A stretch of DNA of 25,598 nucleotides. Source: Deltaproteobacteria bacterium (lineage in GTDB: Bacteria > Desulfobacterota > Desulfomonilia > UBA1062). The stretch lies in contig JALNWY010000022.1 in the NCBI GenBank assembly GCA_023230665.1, positions 1 through 25,598 of the forward strand. The letters run 5' to 3'. Positions 1 through 9,148 of the stretch are shown here, in pieces. The translations under genes and the position numbers were made by a program. The first letter of the stretch is position 1; every line of letters starts with the position of its first letter. Under the pieces are notes generated by a model. It saw nothing but the letters and a program-made list of their open reading frames with translations. It did not search any database and was not told the DNA's origin.

Positions 1-395
1 GTATAGATTTGACATGCTTAATCAAAATTCAGTATCTCAGGGTTTAAGGTGCTTAATAGGCGCGAGCAGTAAAATTTGCTATGCACAACCCATTGATATT
101 ATATAACCGTATGCACAGTATGCGTATCACCAAAACAAATGCAGGTGCTCGGATAGCTCTTATTAAATCAAAAGGTTGCAATAAAGGATGATATAGTAAC
201 TTTTTTGGATGGGGTTCAGGGGTACGGAGGTTCAGTTCCGAATTCAAATGAGAATTCTTTTAAGGTCGAGGAAGTTCTTATATATCGATTTTATAAAGGC
301 TTGTTTTTAAGGAAATGATATGATAATTTCGATTAAACAAATCAAAATATGATATGATTAAGGCTTATAACCAATTCAAAGGGAGAAGCGGTTGG
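1..395. other. AT-rich region upstream of the Fic gene, no recognisable gene
   Basis: This stretch is clearly more AT-rich than the rest of the window and holds no open frame that I recognise. Short frames on both strands have no ribosome binding site and no familiar protein motif. The 8-mer GATATGAT occurs twice, at 317-324 and 351-358, just before the Fic start. A TTGACA hexamer at 9-14 has no convincing -10 partner. The base composition and lack of genes fit a transferred segment or a decayed region, but that is inference. Confidence 0.5.
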
Positions 396-1517
396 ATGGC
401 GAAATCACCTCAATATATCTGGCAGAGACCTGACTGGACGAACTTCACCTGGGGGAGTAAAGAGATACTAAATCTCCTCGGGAAATGCCGGTTGGTCCAG
501 GGAAAGCTCCTTGGCAAAGTAATCGACTTGGGACTGACACTTGATGCTCAGGCCCATGCCGAGGTTCTGGCTGAAGAGACCATAAAGACATCAGCCATCG
601 AAGGAGAGAAACTCGACATAAGTTCTGTACGGTCCTCTGTAGCTCGAAAACTTGGTCTTCCCTCTGCAGGTCTCCCTGTAGACAGGCATGTCGATGGCAT
701 CGTTGCCGTGATCCTTGATGCTACAATGAACCATGCTGAACCCCTCACGTCTGAACGTTTGTTTGGATGGCATGCAGGGTTGTTCCCGACTGGATATTCG
801 GGAATGCATAAGATAAAAGTCGGGTCATGGAGAGGGGACCAGCCAATGAGAGTGGTTTCAGGTCCTGTCGGCAAGGAGAAGGTACACTTCTTGGCTCCTC
901 CGGCTGAGAGAATCGAAGGGGAGATGTCTCAGTTCCTTTCCTGGTGGGATTCGAGCAGGGGCAGCATGGAGGGATTGATCCGTGCAGCTATCGGGCATTT
1001 CTGGTTCGTTACCATCCATCCTTTCGAAGACGGCAACGGACGAATAGCACGGGCTCTCACGAACATGGCTCTTGCCCAGGATGATTCTCAGCAATACAGG
1101 TACTACAGCTTGTCTTCTCAGATCATGGAGGAGCGGGAGAGCTATTACGATATCCTGGAAGCCTGCCAGAAGGGGGGAAGCGACATCACCCGGTGGCTTG
1201 TCTGGTTTCTGGAATGCTTTTCGCGGGCAATCGACAGGTCCGAGCTCATTCTCTCAGGAGTCATCAGAAAGGCTAACTTCTGGAGGATGCATGCCCAGGC
1301 ATCACTGAACGAGAGGCAGCGCAAGGTAATCAACAAGCTTCTCGATGCAGGGCCGGATGGCTTTGAAGGAGGCCTTACCACAAGGAAGTACGCTTCCATG
1401 GCCAAAGTGAGCAAGCCGACTGCCTTCCGTGAGATCAACAGGCTCCTCGAGCTCGGCATCATAAGCCAGAATCCAGGCAAGGGAAGAAGCGTGAGCTATG
1501 GCCTGATCTGGCCCTGA
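396..1517 (+). CDS. Fic family protein (class II, DUF4172-type N-terminus)
   Basis: This is a 373-residue Fic protein, expected to transfer AMP or another nucleotide part onto target proteins. The catalytic loop HPFEDGNGRIAR at residues 208-219 matches HxFx(D/E)GNGRxxR, with catalytic His208. An N-terminal TSAIEG at 65-70 fits the (S/T)xxxE(G/N) inhibitory helix of self-inhibited class II Fic proteins. The start resembles DUF4172 (IWQRPDW). The last 70 or so residues look like a winged helix (TTRKYASMAKVSKPTAFREI), which suggests DNA binding and perhaps autoregulation. I chose ATG 396 because GGGAGAAG lies 7 bases upstream; an in-frame ATG at 354 has no such site. No partner gene is adjacent, and the surrounding DNA is AT-rich, which fits horizontal acquisition. 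The target is unknown. Confidence 0.93.
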   Translation: MAKSPQYIWQRPDWTNFTWGSKEILNLLGKCRLVQGKLLGKVIDLGLTLDAQAHAEVLAEETIKTSAIEGEKLDISSVRSSVARKLGLPSAGLPVDRHVDGIVAVILDATMNHAEPLTSERLFGWHAGLFPTGYSGMHKIKVGSWRGDQPMRVVSGPVGKEKVHFLAPPAERIEGEMSQFLSWWDSSRGSMEGLIRAAIGHFWFVTIHPFEDGNGRIARALTNMALAQDDSQQYRYYSLSSQIMEERESYYDILEACQKGGSDITRWLVWFLECFSRAIDRSELILSGVIRKANFWRMHAQASLNERQRKVINKLLDAGPDGFEGGLTTRKYASMAKVSKPTAFREINRLLELGIISQNPGKGRSVSYGLIWP

Positions 1518-1752
1518 TATTTGTCTTCAGGGAAATTCATTCAGCAATGGAGCACCTCTGGTTATAAATATGCTCGCAAAAATTTTTGTCTTTCCATCGC
1601 ATATGACTCAAAAAGCAGGTGGTTTTACTGTGCTGAATTTATGATAAAAGTTTTCCGCTCCCCTAAAAAACCGGGCCCTTACGGGAAAGTCATAATTCTT
1701 GCCTCGTGGGGATTGTCATGCTAAGGGAAATGAGAACGCGAGGGGGTTTTCT

Positions 1753-2223
1753 ATGTCGGAAGAAAAACTCACACTGGGACAATATTTCAAGAAAGAAAGG
1801 GAGGATCGCGGGATTTCACTGAAGGAAATCGAAGAGATGACCAAAATACCCGCCCAGACCCTGAAATTTCTCGAAGAAGACCAGGTGGACGTACTCCCTC
1901 CCAGAGCATTTCTGCGCGGGTTTCTCCAGGTTATCAGCAAGGAATTCGACATGAACGAGGAAGAGCTCGTCAGTCATATGGACGAAACATTGGCAGCTCA
2001 TGGAAAGAAGGAGGAAATCCGCAGCAGGTTCATGAAAAACACCCGGGTGGAGAACTTCACCCTTCAGCGGATCGTGATCATATTCGTGGTTATCTTCCTG
2101 CTGATCGTCATCTTTGGTTTTTCCATGAAAACCTGCGGGGGCCCTGCACAGCAAGGGTCGGCAGGCGCGTATGCGCTTGCGGTGTCCGGGGACGTCCCGG
2201 AAACCATACCAGCTGATTCCTAG
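1753..2223 (+). CDS. RodZ-like helix-turn-helix membrane protein, short form
   Basis: This 156-residue protein has a RodZ/HTH_25-type helix-turn-helix at about residues 7-75 (LGQYFKKEREDRGISLKEIE, then LPPRAFLRGFLQ). It then has a charged linker and one membrane helix at about 104-125. Only some 30 residues follow, so the periplasmic DUF4115 domain of full RodZ is missing. RodZ anchors MreB to the membrane in rod-shaped cells. The short form may be a cytoskeletal linker or a membrane-bound regulator. ATG 1753 is preceded by AGGGGG; an upstream in-frame TTG at 1699 is less likely because the HTH family starts near MSEEK. It lies 46 bases before mgtE on the same strand and is probably cotranscribed. 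The fold is well supported, the role is not. Confidence 0.8.
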   Translation: MSEEKLTLGQYFKKEREDRGISLKEIEEMTKIPAQTLKFLEEDQVDVLPPRAFLRGFLQVISKEFDMNEEELVSHMDETLAAHGKKEEIRSRFMKNTRVENFTLQRIVIIFVVIFLLIVIFGFSMKTCGGPAQQGSAGAYALAVSGDVPETIPADS

Positions 2224-2269
2224 GAGTATCCCGACAGAGCACTCTCCATATTCCTCGTGAGGGATTGGT

Positions 2270-3607
2270 ATGCCGGTAAAAGCAACCGACGTAAAACTGC
2301 TGCAAGATTATATCGAAAAGGGCTGGGAGTTCCATATCATCGATATGCTCCATGATCTCAAACCCGTGGAGATCGCCGAGCTTATCGAGGCCCTTGACGA
2401 GGAGTCCAGGGGCAAATTCTTTGTGCTCCTGGACGTGGACACCGCGTCTGAGGTGATCGCCGAGCTTTCCTCAGAGTCCCGGGAAGACGTTATCGACGGC
2501 ATGTCCGATAAGGACCTGGCGCGGATCGTCCAAGACATGGATTCCGACGATGCCGCCGACCTGGTGGGCGACCTGCACGCCGAGCGCGCGGAACGGGTTC
2601 TGGCTGAGCTCAGTCCCGAAGATTCCTACGACATCAAGTCCCTGCTCAAGTATCCCGAGGACACGGCCGGCGGCATCATGCAGCGGGAGTTGATCTCCGC
2701 GCACCCCAACGCGACCGTGGACGAGGTGATCGCCCAGATACGCAGGCTCCACACGGAGATCAACAATATCTACATGGTCTATGTGGTCGACAACCGGCGT
2801 GCCCTGGTGGGCACCGTGCCCCTGGTAAACCTCATCCTATCCAAACCGGATTCCACCATGGCCCAGATCATGGACCTCGACCCCCTGACCGTGCCGGTGG
2901 CCATGGACCAGGAACAGGTGGCAAACCTCTTCAAGCGCTACGACTCCATGGTCCTGCCGGTGGTGGACGAGCAGGGGTTTCTCCTTGGCCGGATCACGGT
3001 CGACGATATCGTTGACATCATGGAGGAAGAGGCCACCGAGGACATGTTCATGCTCGCGGGCGCTGAAGAGGATCTGCTGAGCTCGTCCGTGGTCAGGAAC
3101 GCCTCCACCCGGATCCCCTGGCTCTTCGTGAGCTGGATGGGAGGAGTGCTTGCCTCCTTCCTCATCAGGGAGTTCGAGTCAACCATCAGCAGGGTGGTGG
3201 GTCTGGCCGCCTTCATGCCCATCATCCTCGGCATGGGTGGGAACGTGGGGACACAGACCGTTGCGCTGATCGTGCGCGGCATCGCCACCGGAGCGTCCTC
3301 CATGAACTTCCGGAGCATCGTGCTCAAGCAGATGGGGGTGGGCGTTCTGCTGGGGGCCATGTTCGCGGTCATGCTCGGCCTGATCGCCTTCTTCCTCTAT
3401 CCGGACGAGAAGCGGATCTCCATCGTGGTGGCCCTTGCCATCACGATCTCCATGTCGCTGGCATCATTCATGGGCACCTTCCTGCCCTTTCTTTTCTACA
3501 AGCTCGACAAAGATCCGGCCATCGCCTCGGGCCCCTTCGTGACCACGACCATGGACATCCTGGGGGTCACGGCATACCTGGGTATCGCGGGGCTGCTGCT
3601 CTTCTAA
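2270..3607 (+). CDS. mgtE: magnesium transporter MgtE
   Basis: This 445-residue protein has full MgtE architecture. An N-terminal superhelical domain covers about 1-130 (LAELSPEDSYDIKSLLKYPE and DTAGGIM). Two CBS domains follow at about 135-260, and five membrane helices at about 280-445. The pore region carries GNVGTQTVALIVRG and, near the end, TTTMDILG, whose Asp429 corresponds to the conserved Mg-binding Asp of the channel. MgtE is a homodimeric Mg2+ channel whose cytoplasmic domains bind Mg2+ and close the pore. The length is typical. It lies between the RodZ-like gene and recO, with 6 bases to recO, so it is part of the same transcription unit. Confidence 0.95.
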   Translation: MPVKATDVKLLQDYIEKGWEFHIIDMLHDLKPVEIAELIEALDEESRGKFFVLLDVDTASEVIAELSSESREDVIDGMSDKDLARIVQDMDSDDAADLVGDLHAERAERVLAELSPEDSYDIKSLLKYPEDTAGGIMQRELISAHPNATVDEVIAQIRRLHTEINNIYMVYVVDNRRALVGTVPLVNLILSKPDSTMAQIMDLDPLTVPVAMDQEQVANLFKRYDSMVLPVVDEQGFLLGRITVDDIVDIMEEEATEDMFMLAGAEEDLLSSSVVRNASTRIPWLFVSWMGGVLASFLIREFESTISRVVGLAAFMPIILGMGGNVGTQTVALIVRGIATGASSMNFRSIVLKQMGVGVLLGAMFAVMLGLIAFFLYPDEKRISIVVALAITISMSLASFMGTFLPFLFYKLDKDPAIASGPFVTTTMDILGVTAYLGIAGLLLF

Positions 3608-3613
3608 AGTGTC

Positions 3614-4315
3614 ATGAACAGGATCACCACCGACGCCATCATCCTCCACAGCATCGATTTTCTCGAATCAGACAAGATCGTCTGCGCCCTCACAAAGGAG
3701 AAAGGCATGGTCCACGCGATCGCGAAGGGTGCCAAACGGAGCAAAAAGCGCTTTCCCGGCACCCTGGAGCTGTTCTGCGAGGTATCCATGGATGTCTTTG
3801 TCAAACGGGAGGGAGATCTGCACCGGCTTGAGTCGGCCCAGCTCATCGACGCCCATCTGGGGATCAGGGAGGACCTCGAGCTCCTGGCGCACGCCTCGGT
3901 CCTGATGGAGCTCGTTAAGGAGCACCTGGGGTCCATGGACCCGAGCCCGGTCACCTACGAACACCTGCGCTCAGCGCTCAAGGCCATGGAGCCCGATCGC
4001 CAGTGGTTCTCGGTGTGGGCCGTGGGCCTGATGAACATCCTCTTCTCGCTCGGCTACGGGATCGACCTGGCCCGGTCAGGCAAGCCCGGAACCTTAAGGT
4101 CGGTGCCGGCGGGCATGCTCTCGCGGGAGGCGGCCACCCTTCTGCTCAATGCCTCCCGGCTTGAAGGGGAGGTGCTGCAGAGACTCTCCGTCAAGGCGTC
4201 CCTGAAAAGGGAGATTACCTCCTTTCTCCTGGCCGTGTGTAACAAGGTGTCCGAGAAACGGCTCAAAACCGTTTCCTTCCTCGCGAAGCTGCTTGATTTT
4301 GACCTGAACCAGTGA
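3614..4315 (+). CDS. recO: DNA repair protein RecO (no zinc finger)
   Basis: This 233-residue RecO has the N-terminal OB fold with the family signature near residues 7-50 (DAIILHSIDFLESDKIV, then GAKRSKKRFPG) and a helical C-terminal half. RecO binds single-stranded DNA and helps RecR load RecA onto gaps during recombinational repair. Many RecO proteins carry four cysteines in the middle of the helical domain. Here that segment (about 145-170) has none, and the only cysteines are at 24, 55 and 209, so no Cys4 site is possible. ATG 3614 is 6 bases after the mgtE stop with a weak ribosome binding site, which suggests translational coupling. The recO-glyQ-glyS order supports the call. Confidence 0.9.
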   Translation: MNRITTDAIILHSIDFLESDKIVCALTKEKGMVHAIAKGAKRSKKRFPGTLELFCEVSMDVFVKREGDLHRLESAQLIDAHLGIREDLELLAHASVLMELVKEHLGSMDPSPVTYEHLRSALKAMEPDRQWFSVWAVGLMNILFSLGYGIDLARSGKPGTLRSVPAGMLSREAATLLLNASRLEGEVLQRLSVKASLKREITSFLLAVCNKVSEKRLKTVSFLAKLLDFDLNQ

Positions 4316-4329
4316 TAGAGGGGACCATT

Positions 4330-5187
<858 letters not shown>

Positions 5188-5189
5188 GA

Positions 5190-7259
5190 ATGGCCAGGTC
5201 ACTGCTGTTTGAGATCGGCACCGAGGAGATACCCTATAGCTACATCGTCCCTGCCCTCGTGTTCATGAAATCGTGGATTTCCGGCAGACTCAAAGAGGCA
5301 AAGCTTCCGCTTGAGCCTGTGGATGCCTTCGGCACGCCCCGGAGGCTCGCCGTGAGGGTGTCCGGGCTTCCGGACTCGCTGCCCGACACGGTGGAGAACC
5401 GGATGGGCCCGGCGAAAAAGGCCGCCTTTGACGCGGACGGCAACCCCACCAAGGCGGCATTGGGATTTGCGCGCTCGGCCGGGGTGGATATCTCTGAGGT
5501 GGGCTTTGCGCAGACACCCAAGGGCGAGTACCTCTGCATCACCCGGACCATCCCGGGCAGGCCCGCTGATGAATTTCTGACAGAAGTGCTGCAGAACATG
5601 GTCTCCCAGATCCCCTTTCCCAAGACCATGAAATGGTCGAATCCCGGCGTGCGCTTCGCCCGGCCGGTCCACTGGATCGCGGCCCTCTTTGGTGAAGAAG
5701 TCCTGCCCGTGAGTTTCGGCAACGTGAAGGCCGGCAGGCAGACCCGCGGCAACCGGTTCATGGCCGGAGACCTCGTCGATGTCCCGGATGCCCGGGCATA
5801 CGAAAGTCTTCTCACCGAACGTTTCGTGGTTCCCGGCATCGAAAAGCGCAAAGCCCTCATCTGGGAGGGAGTGGGCATGAACGCCCGCAACCTCAAGGCC
5901 CAGGTGAAGGACAAAGACCTGCTGGACGAGGTGGCGAACCTGGTGGAATATCCGCACGTCATCATCGGCCGTTTCGACGACGCCTTTCTCGATCTGCCCG
6001 TCGAGGTCCTGGTGACCGTGATGAAGCATCACCAGCGGTATTTCCCCATGTATTCCCTGGAGGATGGATCGAGCCTGCGGCCCTACTTCGCCGCGGTGAG
6101 CAACATTGTGCCCAAAAGCGACGCCGTGGTCCGCACGGGCAACGAGCGGGTGCTTAAGGCCCGTCTTGACGACGGCAAGTACTTCTTCGAGGAAGACCTC
6201 AAGGTCCCTCTGGAAACGTATGCTGAGAGACTGAAAAACGTCATCTTCCACAAAGACCTGGGCACCTCGTATGAAAAGATGGAGCGTTTCCGGAAGGTCG
6301 CGCTGTACCTGGCCGATATGCTGGCGCCTCAAAAAAAGGAGAAGGCGGCAGAGGCAGCATACCTGTGCAAGGCCGACCTGAACAGCCTCATGGTCTGCGA
6401 GCTGCCCGAGCTCCAGGGCATCATGGGCAGGGAGTATGCCCTGCGGCAAGGCCGCGACCCCGAGGTGGCGCGCGCCATCCATGAACACTACCTTCCCACC
6501 TCGGCGGAAGACGAGCTGCCCTCAGACGCCATCGGCGACCTGGTGGGCATCGCCGACCGGATCGACACCATCTGCGGGTGCTTCGGCGTGGGTCTGATTC
6601 CCACCGGCACCTCCGACCCCTTTGCCCTCAGGAGGCAGACCATTGCCATCGAGAACATCCTGCTGGTAAAGGGTTATCGTATATCCGTCTCCGGGCTCAT
6701 CGACCAGTCGCTGCTGCAGCTCGCAAACCGGCTCAAGAGAGACCGCGCCGAGGTCAAGGATGACGTGCTGTCCTTTTTCCGGTCCCGGTTCGTCTCCATC
6801 CTTCAGGCACGCGGCATCCCCGGGGATGTGATCGATGCGGTGCTTAAGGGCTTCGACGATCCCGTGGACACCTTCATGCGCGCCCAGGCCATAACGGAAG
6901 TGAGGCAGGAGGAGTGGTTCGCGGCCATCTCCTCGGCCTCCAAGCGGGTGGAGAACATCCTGAAAAAAACCCAGGCCAAGGGCGCCGTATCGGAGGCCCT
7001 CTTTGTCCAGGACGAGGAAAAGGCGTTGTATGCGCGTTTCCGAGAGATGGAAGACCCCTTCATCGCACACACGGCCAAGGGAGAGTATGCCCGCGCCCTC
7101 ATGCTCCTGGCGGGCATGAAAGAACCCATCGACGCCTTCTTCGACAAGGTCCTGGTCATGAGCGAAGACGAGGATATCCGCAGGAACCGCATTGCGCTGC
7201 TCAAGAGCCTGGTCGGACTGTTCGACCAGGTGGCGCAGTTCTCGAAGATATCCTTCTGA
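5190..7259 (+). CDS. glyS: glycine-tRNA ligase beta subunit
   Basis: This 689-residue beta subunit recognises tRNA-Gly and supports GlyQ. The start (LLFEIGTEEIPYSYI) and GTPRRLAVRV are characteristic of GlyS. VMKHHQRYFPMY is found near residue 275, and an HD-like central region contains DLVGIADRIDTI followed by GTSDPFALRRQ. The C-terminal part resembles the DALR anticodon-binding domain (ARALMLLAGMKEPIDAFFDKVLVM). The length is normal for the family. The ATG sits 2 bases after glyQ, so the two subunits are probably made together. No frameshift or missing block is visible. Confidence 0.97.
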   Translation: MARSLLFEIGTEEIPYSYIVPALVFMKSWISGRLKEAKLPLEPVDAFGTPRRLAVRVSGLPDSLPDTVENRMGPAKKAAFDADGNPTKAALGFARSAGVDISEVGFAQTPKGEYLCITRTIPGRPADEFLTEVLQNMVSQIPFPKTMKWSNPGVRFARPVHWIAALFGEEVLPVSFGNVKAGRQTRGNRFMAGDLVDVPDARAYESLLTERFVVPGIEKRKALIWEGVGMNARNLKAQVKDKDLLDEVANLVEYPHVIIGRFDDAFLDLPVEVLVTVMKHHQRYFPMYSLEDGSSLRPYFAAVSNIVPKSDAVVRTGNERVLKARLDDGKYFFEEDLKVPLETYAERLKNVIFHKDLGTSYEKMERFRKVALYLADMLAPQKKEKAAEAAYLCKADLNSLMVCELPELQGIMGREYALRQGRDPEVARAIHEHYLPTSAEDELPSDAIGDLVGIADRIDTICGCFGVGLIPTGTSDPFALRRQTIAIENILLVKGYRISVSGLIDQSLLQLANRLKRDRAEVKDDVLSFFRSRFVSILQARGIPGDVIDAVLKGFDDPVDTFMRAQAITEVRQEEWFAAISSASKRVENILKKTQAKGAVSEALFVQDEEKALYARFREMEDPFIAHTAKGEYARALMLLAGMKEPIDAFFDKVLVMSEDEDIRRNRIALLKSLVGLFDQVAQFSKISF

Positions 7260-7273
7260 AGATAGTTAAGGAT

Positions 7274-8368
7274 ATGACTGGCACCCGCCCCGATAAAGCA
7301 GTGAGGAGGAGAGCCGACGATTCGAGCACGTGGGACATGCGGGATGCGTTTTCCATCGACGTGGACCGGATCCTTCACTCCCAGGCGTACACCTCCTATA
7401 TCGACAAGACGCAGGTGTTCTACCTCGTAGGGCACCAGGGGATTTCCCACCGCGTCATCCATGTGCAGCTGCTTTCCAGGATCGCCCGGACTATCGGCCG
7501 CAGGCTCGGCCTGAACGACGATCTCATCGAGGCTGTGGCCATCGGCCACGACATCGGGCACCCTCCCTTTGGCCACGATGGCGAGTTCTATCTGGACGAG
7601 CTCTGCACGCAGGCGGGCATCAGTCCGTTCAGGCACAACGTGCAGGCGATTCAGGCTCTGGAGCGCATAGAGAAGGGCGGCAAAGGCCTCAACCTCACCC
7701 TCCAGGTCCTGGACGGGATTCTCTGCCATAACGGCGAGACCACTGAGCAGGCCCTGTGCCCCGAGTCCTCGCTCTCCTTTGACGACCTCGACCATAAGGT
7801 CGAGCTCATCCGCCAGGGCCGGAGCCCGCTGCCCATGACCGTGGAGGGCTGCCTGGTGCGGATCGTTGACACGGTGAGCTACATCGGCAGGGACATCGAA
7901 GACGCCGTAGCCCTTGGCATCATCTCCCGGAGTGACATTCCCCGGACAGCGTCTCAGGTCCTGGGGAATACCAACGGCAAGATCGTCTACGCCCTGGTAG
8001 AGGATCTCCTCCGGCACTCGGGAGAGGGCACGATCTCCTACTCGCCCCGCGTGTTCGGGGCCTTGAAGGAGCTCAAGCAGTTCAATTATGAGCAGATCTA
8101 TCTCAATCCCCTGGTCAAGGCCGAGTCGTCCAAAATCCGGACCATGTATGTTCTCGTGTTCGACCGGCTCATGGAGGATCTCCTGAAAAAGAGGCCCGAG
8201 TCCAGGATCTGCACCTGTTTTCTGGCGCGGCTCGATCGCGGCTACGAGGAGAACCACCTGCCCGGAGAGATCGTCAGGGATTTCATTGCGAGTCTCACGG
8301 ACTCCGCATTCTTAAGGCTGTTCCAAGAGCTCTTCGTGCCCGAATATCGGGGACGGGTTCAGATTTAA
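7274..8368 (+). CDS. Dgt-like HD-domain dNTP triphosphohydrolase
   Basis: This 364-residue HD-superfamily protein resembles the deoxyguanosinetriphosphate triphosphohydrolase family, which splits dNTPs into nucleoside and triphosphate. It has the typical lead-in DVDRILHSQAY and DKTQVF, then metal ligands His63, the pair His92-Asp93 in GHDIGHPPFGHDGE, and Asp199 in VRIVDTVSYIGRD. ATG 7274 is 14 bases after glyS; AAGGA lies very close to it (1-base gap), so the exact start is uncertain and GTG 7301 is an alternative. It closes the mgtE-recO-glyQS run and probably belongs to the same operon. The substrate could be any dNTP or a related nucleotide. Confidence 0.85.
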   Translation: MTGTRPDKAVRRRADDSSTWDMRDAFSIDVDRILHSQAYTSYIDKTQVFYLVGHQGISHRVIHVQLLSRIARTIGRRLGLNDDLIEAVAIGHDIGHPPFGHDGEFYLDELCTQAGISPFRHNVQAIQALERIEKGGKGLNLTLQVLDGILCHNGETTEQALCPESSLSFDDLDHKVELIRQGRSPLPMTVEGCLVRIVDTVSYIGRDIEDAVALGIISRSDIPRTASQVLGNTNGKIVYALVEDLLRHSGEGTISYSPRVFGALKELKQFNYEQIYLNPLVKAESSKIRTMYVLVFDRLMEDLLKKRPESRICTCFLARLDRGYEENHLPGEIVRDFIASLTDSAFLRLFQELFVPEYRGRVQI

Positions 8369-8459
8369 TGGGGATAGTGAGCAATCTACCGATCCCGGCT
8401 GTCTTATCTCAAAGGGAGAGCAGCATGCGAATGTACCCGGAGCGGGTTCATTCCGCCTA

Positions 8460-9134
8460 TCACCGGCGGCGCTTGATCTCCTCGTCCTGCCTGTCGGCCA
8501 TGATCAGGGACATGAGATCCTGGACCTCCTGCGGCAGCACCGAGACTGCCCGGCCCGTGGTCAGGGCATAGTAATAGACCTGCGCAGCCTTTTCCAGGAG
8601 CTCGGCGTTGCGCCTGGCATGATCCAGATCTCTGCCCAGGGACAGGGCTCCGTGGTTCTGAAGGATATAGCAGTTGGCGCGGTTGCCGAGCTTCGAGACC
8701 ACATTGTCCACGAGCTCTTTGCTCCCTGACAGCGCATAGGGCACGATCTCCACCTTTGGCCCGATTGCGCCCGCCACCTCGTCGAACAGGGCAGGTATGG
8801 GCTCGTTGATCAGGGAGAAGACGCTCGCGAATATCTGGTGGGTATGCACGATTGCGCCCGCGTCCGGGCGGCTGCGGTAGATCGCGAGGTGCATTGCCGT
8901 CTCCATGGACGGTGCCGCGCCGGCCTCTTCCAGGGGCCTGAGATCGAGGTCCACTACGCAGATGTCGTCAGGGGTCATGGTTGCGTACTCGCGCTGGGAC
9001 GGGGTTACGGCAACCGCGCTCCCGCCTTGGAGAAGCAGGGAGACGTTGCCGCCGGTCCCCTGGACAAAACCCTGCTCAACCAGCGCCATTATGCAGTCGA
9101 GCACCTGTTTTTTCTGTACGTTGTATTTTCCCAT
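8460..9134 (-). CDS. class II aldolase/adducin family protein
   Basis: This 224-residue protein belongs to the class II aldolase family (fuculose-phosphate aldolase, ribulose-phosphate epimerase, adducin). It has GTGGNVS at 26-32, Glu78 in PSMETAMH, the zinc ligands His97 and His99 in HTH, and His161 in QNHG. All catalytic metal ligands of FucA-type enzymes are therefore present. It is the last gene of the minus-strand operon. Two starts are possible. ATG 9149 overlaps the stop of the preceding ligase gene, and ATG 9134, which I prefer, follows a GGGGGGA with 6-base spacing. The substrate cannot be read from sequence; the operon suggests a carboxylic or aromatic acid pathway rather than sugar use, but that is inference. 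Confidence 0.88.
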   Translation of the reverse strand: MGKYNVQKKQVLDCIMALVEQGFVQGTGGNVSLLLQGGSAVAVTPSQREYATMTPDDICVVDLDLRPLEEAGAAPSMETAMHLAIYRSRPDAGAIVHTHQIFASVFSLINEPIPALFDEVAGAIGPKVEIVPYALSGSKELVDNVVSKLGNRANCYILQNHGALSLGRDLDHARRNAELLEKAAQVYYYALTTGRAVSVLPQEVQDLMSLIMADRQDEEIKRRR

Positions 9135-9148
9135 GGCAAGTCCCCCCA

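Noticed and set aside
1521..1724. A 67-codon plus-strand frame after the Fic gene
   Set aside because: It starts with TTG without a ribosome binding site, and the protein has no recognisable pattern.
5199..6488. A 429-codon minus-strand open frame opposite glyS
   Set aside because: Antisense artefact of GC-rich codon use; glyS matches its family over the full length.
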